Of a stretch of 64,000 nucleotides of DNA, positions 11,912 through 23,900 are shown one piece after another. The DNA is taken from positions 10,507,647 through 10,571,646 of the forward strand of contig OW203762.1 of the NCBI GenBank assembly GCA_934045905.1, written 5' to 3'. Every line of letters starts with the position of its first letter. Position 1 is the stretch's first letter. The position numbers were made by a program, and so were the translations under genes. This stretch comes from Leuctra nigra (lineage: Eukaryota > Arthropoda > Insecta > Plecoptera > Leuctridae). The notes beneath the pieces were generated by a model. It worked only from the letters and a program-made list of their open reading frames with translations, made no database searches and was not told where the DNA came from.

Positions 11912-14900
11912 CTGCGGACAGAAACATGGGGGTCGTTATGAACAGAATGGTTTGGAGCAGAAATATGTTTCATATTAGGGAAAGGATGCTTCCCTACAAT
12001 TGGACGCCTTCCTGAATGAGCAGTAAAATGATCTATTTCTGTACATTAGAGGTCAAAGGGCGGAAGTCTATTCAATGATTTTTCTCTTCAGGAACGCGCA
12101 AAAACTATTGTGACACCGGTCATTTTAAAGCGAGTACATTCTTTAGGGAATATTTCTTCACCAAGAATTGTATTTGTGTACTTCAGTCTATTTGTAATAG
12201 GTATAGCTTAAAAACATGATTCTTAAAGATGGACTTGAGGTCTTTTGCGGTTAGAGTGTGTCATGGTATTCAAAAATTAAAAAAAAATGGAATTCAAAAT
12301 ACCGACTATTTTCTTAAACATCCGTAGGTCATGAAAATTCTCTGTACAATCTATTATTTTATTTTATTTATTTATTTATTTTGTCTTTTTCAAATGCACA
12401 AAGATACAAACACATAGTACAAACAATAAGGCGAAAGCTTGTCTCAACTCTCAACATTACCATTTACTTTGGATCTTATATCTTCTCTCTTGCACAATTT
12501 ACTTGCACCAAAGATTGCAATGTCTATGATATTATGAACAACTCCCGTTTCATTATATCTATGCTTGCACCAACATCTTCGGTCAGACATCTTCAGACTT
12601 CAGACTATGACGTGGTGAACTTACATGAATCCACTTGGTCCCTCTCACTGGGCGGCTTCTCGAACGGCGTGTTGTAGGCGCGGTACTTGTTGGTTGACGG
12701 CTTCTTGCTGGGCGTTGTCTTGGGCAGAGTGTCTTCGCCGACCACCAGCTGGAGAAACAGAACACAATCAGACTCCGCACTTCGCAACCAACTCCCTTCG
12801 CCACTTCAGATTTCACCCTCTCCCTTTCCTCCCCTTTCCGCAGGATATTTTTAGGGGCCCCTCAATTATTTAAATCTTGTGCATATTTCTGTGTTATTTT
12901 TAAATACTTTATGACACTGTTCAGTTATTGTAAATCCAGCTGCGAGCTGTGGACTTTTGTAGTATGATTAAGGTAAAATATTACAACATTAGGTCCTACC
13001 TGGTTCTGGGGAGGAGGGCCTCACAATACTATGACCGTCCGAGCTGCGCTGGCCCGGAAACATTTTGAAGTTCACTATAGAATGTGGCGCATTTTAATGC
13101 GATTTAAATACAAATTTTGTTCGATTTGATCATTTAAATTCTTCAAACGATTGCTATTTTCTAATCTCTCCCCCCCCCCCCCCCCCCCAACGCGACTGTG
13201 GAGGCTGGCTGCAACATCAAGTTACGCCAGTGCCCATGATCCACATCACTTGACTTACGCGAAGCTGCAGTGGAAGCTCGTTGGGGAGATCTGGCTCTGG
13301 CGCTTTTGTCGTCTTCACTTCAGCAGCTTCCGTACTGGTCGATGTCATTCTTGTACTGGAGACTGACGTTGTGTCGTCGGCGGAACTGGCCGATACTTGT
13401 TCTGGGAAACAACGTTGTTATGATTAAAAGCGGTTCAAAATGTCCAATTTAAAACTGAACCCAGTTTTTCAATGCATTCAAGAAATGTAATTGGTTGCTG
13501 CCATGGCATTAATCAACCTAATCAACGGTTTAAAACTTAGTATAGCATTGAAAAACTGGTACTTATTTGGTTATAACAGCGTAAAAATGCAGGCGAAGAA
13601 AACAACAAAGAATGGATAATAAGAGTGAGCAGTTTCAATCCCTTGTTCAATCATAATGGCAATAATTTTTTGTGAATTAATGGATTAACTCGTGTATTGC
13701 TTCTGTTGCACTGAAAAAAGAATATTGATTTCACTTATTGATATTATGATTGATACCCACGCTAATAAATTTGAAAAATGTGTGTTGCGCTTCATATTCC
13801 AGAAATTCCCGATTTTGTGTGCATCGCAGTTTTATTTTCTATGACATGACGTTTGTTCAATTAGACCGTGTAATCACCTGTAGCCACCAAGTTCTCCGCC
13901 TCCCCGCTCCTCAGTGTCGTGGTGGTCGTCCTCATCGTGGACGTCGAGAAGGTTGTGTCGACCATCGGCATCATCATCACTGTCGTCGTGTTGTCCCCAG
14001 TCCTCGTCGCCGCCGTGCTCACGTCGTACACCCCGGCCTGGCTGTCGACGAGGCTCGCGTTGGTTCCAGACGCGGACAGCAGCTTGATGACCACGTCGTC
14101 GTCGTCCTCCTCGGAGGTGGTGTTGTCGAGAGAGCGGCGGCGGCGACCGAACGAGTGCACACCGGAGCTGCAGCGGATCTGCCAATGACAGGGACACGAT
14201 GTGTTGAAGAGAGGTGATTCTCTCGTTGACTGATTAATAACTTATTTGACAATGACAACCCAACACCAGAATGTATTTGGAGATAGCATTTGTACTCATA
14301 GAAAACAATTCGGGATTTTTAATTTTTCCGGTGCATTTAGGGAATTTGAAAGATAATAAAAATCAATTCTACGCACTAAAAACAATTGAAGAGGGTTAAT
14401 AAAAGAAAGAAGAAGATAATATACCAGGAACCAACTAGTAAGTCACAAATATTTTGAACAGAAACACTGGTATTGTCAAATATAAAATAAAAAGAGTCTG
14501 CAATATTTCGTCGATGCGTTCGATCGACTTTGTCAAGCAAGACTGACGAGTTCCGTTACCACTGCTGCCTTCTCTGCCGTCAGCCCCCCACCATGAGACC
14601 CGATGACTCACGCGAGAAGCCGACATACCATGACCATATATGGCCTGCCGTCTACCCAACCGATTTTCGCACCGAATTGAATTTAGACTTCACCACTGGA
14701 CGAAGCATAGCCACCCATACGTCATCAAAATGACACGATGACTGACTAATAACTTCGTCCACACATGTAATGAATGCTGACTCAAAAAATTTTCTTTTCT
14801 TAGCGTTACTTTCCTTATATATTTCTATAGCAGAATCCCAATCAAAAGTATGCATGTTAGTCCACGCATGTTCAGCTACTAAAGATGTAGAAATTTTATG

Positions 14901-17900
14901 ATTTTTTACGTTATCTCGATGTTCTTTAATACGTATGTCAAGTGGCCTCCCTGTTTCACCTATATACACTTCCTGACACTGACATGGGAGCGCATAAACA
15001 ATTTCCTTGGAATTCTGCTGAAGATCAACCGGTTTAGTTTGACAGAGAAGACTTCTAAGAGTGTTAGGAGATTTAAAAACTGTTCTAATATTAAATGATC
15101 CAAGAATTCTACGAACTTTTTCCGAAAAATTTGGAACGTAGTCCAAACAAATAGTTCTCAATGGTTTTTCCAAACGAATATTCGAACGCTCCGTCTCCTC
15201 CTTCCTATTCAAGATTTTATCTAACATACGCACAGGGTAACCGTTTGCCACAAAGGATTTAAAAAGATGATCTTTCTCCGCCGCTAATACCTCCGCATCG
15301 CCAGACAACGACTTAGCTCTGGACCACAAACACTCAACAATACCCCTTTTGACATGAGCCGGGTGATTAGAATCAAAACTCAAATATTGATCCGTATGTG
15401 TAGGTTTTCTGTACACCGAAGTAATCACCCTCCCTCCCTTCTTCCTAATTAACACATCCAAAAAAGGCAAAGCATCATCCTCCTCCATCTCCACAGTAAA
15501 TTTAATATTTTTATGAAAAGAATTTAAATCCAGCAGCAACTCATCAAGATGTTCAATATGCTCCTGTGGAATAATGGCTAATATGTCATCAACATATCGC
15601 TTCCACATTACAGGTTTACACACACTGCTTTCCAAAACCCGCTCTTCCAAATCCGACATAAAAATATTAGATAATAATGGTGACAAACAGCTACCCATAG
15701 CCAAACCATCTAACTGAAGAAAGAATTCATCCCCCAGTCTAAAATAACTAGACGACAGACAAAGGCTCAAAAGTTCCATTATGCCGTCAACTGGGATGTC
15801 AGTCCTGTCAGCCAATGAAAGATCATCTCCCAGCATCCGCTTGACCAATACTAAAGTGTCTGCCACAGGAACACTAGGAAACAAGTTAACCACATCAAAG
15901 CTAACAAGTTTGTCCTCCCCAGCTACCTGGACCCCACTTAACAGCTCAACCAAATCTTTAGAGTTTTTAACAAATGAATTTGCACCATTGCCCAAAGGCT
16001 TTAAAATCTCCAATAGATGCTTAGATAATGCTGCACACGGAGAAAACCTTGAGCTTACTATGGGTCTCAACGGTATACCAGGCTTGTGTATCTTTGGCAA
16101 GCCATAAATATGTGGTGGCTTTGAATAATGAGGAGTCAAAGAGGAACGAACATGAGACTCAATATGTTTATCCAAACTCTTCAAAGTTCTATAAACTTTA
16201 CCTTCTACAGAAGTGGTAGGATTTCTATCCAGTTTTTTATAGTTATCTGAAGCAACAATTTCATTCATTTTAGATTCGTAATCACACGTGTTTAACAACA
16301 CTGTAGCCTTACCTTTATCAGCCGGTAGTATGGTCAATGACTTGTTTTTTCTCAAACTACTAATTAATTTCAAGTCCTGACTAGTGACATTCCGCTTCAC
16401 TACACAGGAATCTAACAAAGCCCCTTTCATAGCGAAACGAATTTCTTCCCGTAATTCACCAGGGAAACGGGAGATGCTTGATTCAACTGTTGCGATTAAA
16501 TCCAATTTATCCACACATTTCGGAGCAATAGAAAAAACCAAGCCCCAAGGCTAATACACGTTCCTCTTCACCAGTCAAAACATAAGATGAAGAGGGTGTG
16601 GCGAAATTACTCCTCATGAGAAATCGTTCAATTTCGACATTATGACAAGATTTTTGTGTTCTGTACGATAATATGGCAAGAAAAAGCGGTCAACGTGAAC
16701 TAATTTCAACCACGTCAAAGTTAAGGTGTGTTCATTGCGACCATACAGAAAAAAGACATGATGATACTTACAAATGTGAATGTACAAGTTAAATGTACAC
16801 GTTCGATGGATGTTTTACCACAGACTTGCTTGTTATCAAGGCTATAACAAGTATGTGGTAACTGCAACTTTTAAACTATTTTCCTTATGAAAGTGCTGTT
16901 TTTAATGAAAGTATTGATATTCAATGATAGGGACGGAGAGGTCATATAATCTTTGGTCTGGGTATGAGCTGAAGACGTTGGAAACAAGTGTTTAGCCCAG
17001 AGATCACATTTCGCGAATTTCTCTCTCTCATTTGCAGCTTGCAAGTATAATGTCCTGGGAAGATAACACGGCAAGTATTGTCGTCTGGTGACTGCAGAAT
17101 GAATTGACGTGAACTCACTGGCTCGCAGACGTCCTGGCAGAACTGAACCGTGGCGACGAAGTTGACGGTGGCTGTCGAGGGGAAGCGGAACGCCTTGAAG
17201 TCTGCGAACAAGTCCCTGGTCCCGCGCTCAGCCTGCAGCGCCGGGAAGATGTTGGGATCGCGCGGGCATCTGGGAAGAATCATTATTTCAATAAGATCAC
17301 AAATAAAACCTTTTTTACTATTTCACAGAGAGAAATTATCGATTAAACTTTAAACTTTGTAGGGGCTGGTAAGGGCGCAGGGGTGATCTCCCAAAACCCT
17401 TAGGCTGCAAACATACGGGGCGTTTTTTTCCAGCCCAGACGCGGCGTGGAAAAAACCGCGTCGTTTTTCTTGGTCGAACACACAGGGCGTGCAAAACGCG
17501 ACGGTTTTAGAAGCTGTCAAGGTCATGCTATGCCAGCTGTACAAAAACGTCGCGTGAAATAAACGCCAGTGTGTTTGCTCTCATATACTCTCATTTAAAC
17601 CAATGTGTTTCATTTTAACGACTTCCGGGGTGGGCAGGAAAATAAACGCGACATGTCGCGTCTGGCCGGCGTGGAAAAAAACGCCGCGTGTAAAAACAGC
17701 CTCGTCTGTTCGCTCCCATAAGACTCAATGCTACCTATCTTCTCGGCGTCTCGCCGGCATTCGAACGCTTCGGCTGGGCGTGCAAAAAACGCCCCGTGTG
17801 TTTGCAGCCTTAAATGCCAGGGGACCCCATTTAGTCGTATCTGCAATGGCTGATAGCTCTTATGATTTCTTCCTTGTTCTAGCTCCGTTCTTTCCTTTCC

Positions 17901-20900
17901 AAAGCTCAGCACATATCCACTACTCCATGTTAGAGGAACAACATCGGGCACATCGACCCAATGTTTGACAGCTCTACAAGTGAAGATCGCCTTCCTACCC
18001 GACGTTGTCGATGAGCGTGAGGATCTCGCCGTTGTCCGTCCTCGCCTCCAGGTTGCGCACGAAGATGCCGAACGCGCTGGTGGGGTCGATGTCGATCTTC
18101 AGCTGGAGTTCGTCGCCGAGGCCGACCACCGCCGCCTCCTGGCCCTTCCTCGTCACGATACGCATGCGCACGTTGGGCGTCGGCGCGGTGTTGGTCACGA
18201 TGTTGGTTCCAGACGGCTTGAAGGGGACGCTGGACAGGAAGACAGGATGTTTAGAGAGCAGCGAGCAACTCAATCAAACTTTAGCAGGGTACAAATTATT
18301 TTCGAGATCGTTTGAGACAAATTTCATACGGATTGACGGCTGCCAGACGTCAGAATAAATAAACTATTACACTGACGTCGCAGATCGAATGCTATTTCAT
18401 TTGGAAGGATGTCACTTTGACGTCACGCTCGATTATACGAGCACACGAACGATCTCGAAATAGAGGTCCCGACCAAGAAAAAATAAGGCATGGTTTGTAA
18501 AACAAATTACCTTGATTCTCTTCACTCCCCTTGGTGGTGCTATTTTCCAAGCATTAAATATTGTGGAATATACACTTGGCCGAAGTAAAAACGGCATGAG
18601 ACGAAACGGAATTGAACTCACGTGACACTGATGCCGCCGCCCTGTTGCTCGCGCGTGCCGCTAGGGGCGTACGAGACCGTCTGGTCGGCGGCGTCGAACG
18701 AACACTCCACCCGGACCGTCTTGTCAGTCTCCTGCATGATGACGGGGTTCTGCTGGATGACCACGTGGTTCACGTAGCGCCCGCGACCCTGGACAGACAA
18801 GTCACGTGTTAGAGACATTACAAGTTGCAGTCACGACAAATAGCGTCAAAAATTATCATCTTGAGGTAACAGTGTAATGGTGCGCGTGCGGGCAAGGCAC
18901 TTTCATTGCAAAAATGGTAACAGTTCATCGTGAAATAACAGACATTGATGCTTACCTCAGTGTGCACAATCAAACACCAATCGTCATATTTTATTACAGA
19001 ACATATTCTTTCACATTCTTGTCATTACATTTGTTTTGCCTGCGGAACGTAAAGTCAAGAGGAGTGTATGGTGCATTGGTTTCTCAGCCACCTTATTTTA
19101 CTAGCGCATTCTATTGGTACTTTTAGGTTCGAATTGATGTTTGAAAATAAGCTCCACATTTATTGGATTCTGGACTCAATGCCTATGACTGAATGCATAA
19201 AGATGTAATTAGTTCTGGCTGTTACCTGTTGCACTGTCCCACACTGCGTGCCCATCGGGATCCTCAGCACCAGCTGGCTCTGACCGTTGCCCATCTCGAA
19301 GCTGGCTTGTGGGTTGCCAGTGGCGTACACGCGACCCTCGAACCCGATGCCCGTGTGTAATCAGTCATTCTAGTTACCTGTTGCACTGTCCCACACTGCG
19401 TGCCCATCGGGATCCTCAGCACCAGCTGGCTCTGTCCGTTGCCCATCTCGAAGCAGGCTTGTGGGTTGCCAGTGGCGTACACGCGACCCTCGAACCCGAT
19501 GCCCGTGTGTAATCAGTCATTCTAGTTACCTGTTGCACTGTCCCACACTGCGTGCCCATCGGGATCCTCAGCACCAGCTGGCTCTGACCGTTGCCCATCT
19601 CGAAGCAGGCTTGCGGGTTGCCAGTGGCGTACACGCGACCCTCGAACCCGATGCCGAAGTGGAAGGTAATGAGCATGTCCGCTTGGGTGCAGTCCACGCG
19701 CACTGAAACATGGCAACAGTGTTTCATTGGCGATCCTTTAGCAGTCAATGAACACAGCAGCTATCCAAGAATTATCGGAGACGCACATACTAGAGGAAGA
19801 GGTAACCGTTTAAGGAGGTCAGTTCTTGAGAATAAACGTTTCTTAACCGTTTATACAAGTCTTGTCTTCTCAATAAACTTTTTAGAGTTTTAAACAATGA
19901 AAACTTGGATGTTTTAAAAACGGAAAGCTCAAGAATTGGTCTCCAGCGTATAGTAATGCGACTATCCATAACTTAGAGGGTTTTCTAACAGTGTTCAACG
20001 TCGCATTGTTCTTGCAACTTTGATAATGACGACACATGAATGAATGTGTTGATAATGAAGGAGAATTGATAAGAAACGAGGAGATCATGATTGAAACCTT
20101 CATAGCTTTTTCCATTCATCAAAGGAATTCGGGTCTTTGGCGTGCAAGTCCAGAGCGTTCCCCTTAGGGTTACTTAGATCGTAAAGGGACATCGGCCTCA
20201 CCATTGCTGCAAGTGTCGTGCTCGCTGTAGAAGTAGTCCCTGTCCTGCAACAGCGCGCTCTTGTCCGCCGCGAACGTGTCGTCCGAGCTGAGGAAGCACT
20301 CGCGTCTAGGGATGTGGTAGTTGAAGCTCCTGCAGGAGAACTCCCGCTCCTGGTCGCACAGGCGCTTGCACTCGGCCACGTCGAACGCCTGGGGGATGAA
20401 GCGGTCGGTGTAGGGCAGGAAGCGCCCCGGCATGTCCGAGTACTCGCAGTTGGGCGGGTCTAAGAGAGACAAGTACACATCATGAGCGCTCACTTCTTCC
20501 ATCGGGAATGCTGTCTTAAACGAGCTTTAGGATGACGAAGAGTTAAAGAAGTGCTTCACCCCAATAGGTGTATTGGATACTCCGGTTCTCGCCAGATCAC
20601 AGTGGCAACATTTAGCGGGTCAGTAGTTGGATGGGTGACCATTCTACTGTCCTGCTAGTTGCTACCGTTGGGCCAAGGAGATTGAGGTGTTTGGGGGTTG
20701 TTAGGTGACGACCTCCCTCCACCTGTTATCAGTCTCTCGACGGCGCGGGTTGTGGAGGCCCGTGCTGTGAATGTCACACCGTCCTTCGGATGGGACGTTA
20801 AGTCCCTTGGTATCTTTCGTCAGGAGTAGGCTACATACCGGTACCGAGTTTCCTCTCCTCCCTTCTCTGTATTACTTTCTCACTAGTGAAGCCTCGACTC

Positions 20901-23900
20901 CGTTGAGAATACTATTTTGGCACTATTCTTGCATCAACTCACCCGGCGCGCACTCGTTCTCGATGTAGTCTACGTCACTGGTGGCCCTCTTGAACAACTG
21001 CGGCTGCGTCCTGCGCGACTGCGCCGACATCTTGCAGATCCTCTCGCGCGCGTAGTACGTCGCCGACCTGCACACGATGCGCTTCTCGCGCAGACACTCC
21101 TCCTGGCACTGGCGTCGCGTGACGACGTCGCGCACCTCGACGCTCGCCGCCGTCGACAGCTCGTAGCCGGGGACGCGCGTGAAGATCCACGCCTTGGCGC
21201 AGGTGGGCCGCTCTGAGGGGGAGGCGAACACATCAACTCACGCGTAGAGTCGCATTACGTAACATTTAGGGACAGTTTTTCTATACTCAGTACCAGTAGT
21301 TATAAGTTCAAACGGTAATTCAAGGAATTACATTGGTTCTTGCATATAGAAGTCTATGGTTCCTGCCCTGCCATGCCAATTGGAATACAATCGTAACCAA
21401 ATATATAAAATTTAGCAGATTCATGACAAACTGGTCCTTAGAGTCGGATTAACTTCAAGGATAATACAGTTCACATCGTTGCTATTTTATGAGTAGCTAT
21501 GTATATTTTTATGAGTCAGTTTTTAACAGTTTCCGTTCAATAAAGCAACTTTTGACACGTGAGCCACTTTTTACTCAAATATATAATTTCGATTGTTCTA
21601 GCTTTGTGACTTTTCCAACTTTGCATTGAGTGTGAGGACAATAATGTAATAGAATGGATGTTACTATTTCTGAGTTAGACTAAAAATGTAGCTACCGCAT
21701 GAGGTAACTACACAGGTTATGAGGATATGAAATATTATCTCCAGGAGGAAGGTATCCGGGTACATCCGGGAACAGCCGATTGTACTAGACGTCAGCAATG
21801 AGTTTTTTTATATGTTAAATTACGAAATATATCGTAGTTTGGATGTAGAATGTGACTTATAAAGGACCTCAGTCTGAATTATAAATATTACCTGAGATGC
21901 AAATCTTCTGGAAGTAAGCGAGCTCGGGCGCCGCCTGCAGTGGCGCGTTGTCCTCGTCTGCGGAGCGTTGAAGCGCGTAGCAACGCTGTCGCCCTCCCCG
22001 CATGTTCTCCAAGGACACCGCCAGACAGCGTTGCCGCATGTCTGCGCACTGCACGAGACACTCTGCGCTGATGCCGATGTCGCCTCGCGTCCTGATCGGC
22101 TCCCTACAACATGGCAACATGGCAACAACGTGTCAGACATGACATGGTCGGTCGGTCACTGTTTTGCAACAAGGAGTGAGAGCGAGATTAGTTATTCATT
22201 ATTATGTACCCTCTAAAATGCTCGTGTCAGATAGGTTCTCTAGAACCTTGATCTCCTTACCTCTGTGCGCTGCCGTACGTCGCCCCCGCCACCTTCTCGT
22301 ACGTCAGCGTGTTCATGCACGGGTAGGCGATGAGCGACGGCGTCCCCTCACCTCCCGCCGGGTACCTTCCCGACCCGCCCACCGGTGGATACTGTCCCGA
22401 CCCGGGACGCGCCGGGTACCTGTCCGACTCTCCGGGCCGAGCAGGATACTGGTCAGGACCTTGTCCGGGACGCGGGGGGTATCTGTCAGACCCCGCCGGG
22501 TACCTGTCACCGCTGGGGTATCTGTCATTACCGCCAGCAGGGAAGCGGTCATTTCCGGGTGGATAGCGATCAGGGGTTTGCGGGTATCTGTCGTTGCCCG
22601 GGTATCTCTCGGCAGGGTACTGTCCGGGGCGGATGGGGTAGCCTTGTGAAGGGTTCGGGCCCAGGGGCAGGGTGTTCGGGCGTCCCGGGTAGCCGCCCGT
22701 CGTGGGGCCGAGAGGGAGGGTCGGACGAGGGTTGCCACCCGAAGACGACGACGTGCACTCCTTCTCTGCGTAGAGGGCGCCGCTCTGAGTCGTGAACCCG
22801 TTGACGCCGGTGCCCGAGGAGCCGCTCAGGAGACATTGCTCGGTCGTCGACCCGGTCTGGAAGAGATCATAACATAATTATAATAGTCATTTGTGTTTCT
22901 ATTACGTCGATCCAAACTGGTCTGATGGTTGTTGAGATTGGAGTGAAAATGGGAAAACTTCTTTTTCGGATTTTTAAATTATTTATGCTTGTATGTTCAT
23001 TGTTAAGGAAAAAGGGAAGAGGGGGGGGGGGGGGGGTGCTGTCTTATCTGAGGAAAGTGTATGAAGTGCATCTTCGTTTGAGGAAGTGTATTAAGTACTT
23101 GACTGAGGAAAATGTATAAAGTACTCGACTGAAGAAAGAGTGCAATGTACTCGCTCGACTGAGGAAGTACTCACCTGACTGAGGAAGGTGTAGGACCTGC
23201 ACGAGAACTCTCTCTCCACGTCGCAGGCGTGCTGACAGCTGCTGTCGCTGAATGCTGACAGCGACTTGTCCGTGTAGATCAGCTGGCGGTCTCTCTGCTG
23301 ACTCCTGTACACGCAGCGGCCGCCCACTGCAATGACGTCACACCACGTGATCAGTTATCACTCACACATGCACGAGATACACTGAAGGCGTCCAGCAGTG
23401 ATGAGGACTCCCTTTTACAGCAGACTTTTTAAACCTCCGTTCACACAGCAAAAAGGAATTTTGAAAGGTTCGCGTTCTTTCTACAGAAACTTAAACGAAA
23501 GTTAGATTGTACTAAAAACGTAGGTACTTTGTTAATCAAAACATTCACATAATTTTGAAGTAAGAATATAACATAAAAATTAGAAAAAATATTAAAAGTG
23601 AACAAATTGATGTATGCCACGGCATTAAAGAAGGTTTAAAACGCCTTGCAAATCGCAACAAAGGAGCGAAGAACAATAAAATATGATGGACGGTTTCTCA
23701 CAAAGAGTTGAATAAATATGGAAAATGTTTCTTTGGAACAAGTTCTGGTCGTGCCACGACGACGTCATCACGCCTGTTGCACACGATACAACGGGCGAGG
23801 GTTGTTGCCTACCTGTCGAGCAGAGATTCTCGATGTAGTCGGTGTCCGGCGACGTCTGGAACGCCTGCGGCTGCGTGAACCTGTCCTCGGCGCTGAGCCT

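Noticed and set aside
13750..14217. 155-codon plus-strand frame
   Set aside because: Antisense of exon 23; Arg/His/Val bias is the mirror of the Asp/Thr-rich stalk.
14530..14660. Hammerhead ribozyme downstream of the Penelope-like element
   Set aside because: CTGACGAG is present on the plus strand, but I could not find the matching GAAA core with proper stems in the element's orientation.
22330..22795. Plus-strand Pro/Gly-rich frames
   Set aside because: Antisense shadow of the RYP linker in exon 15, which is supported by PAN sequence on both sides and by matching phases.
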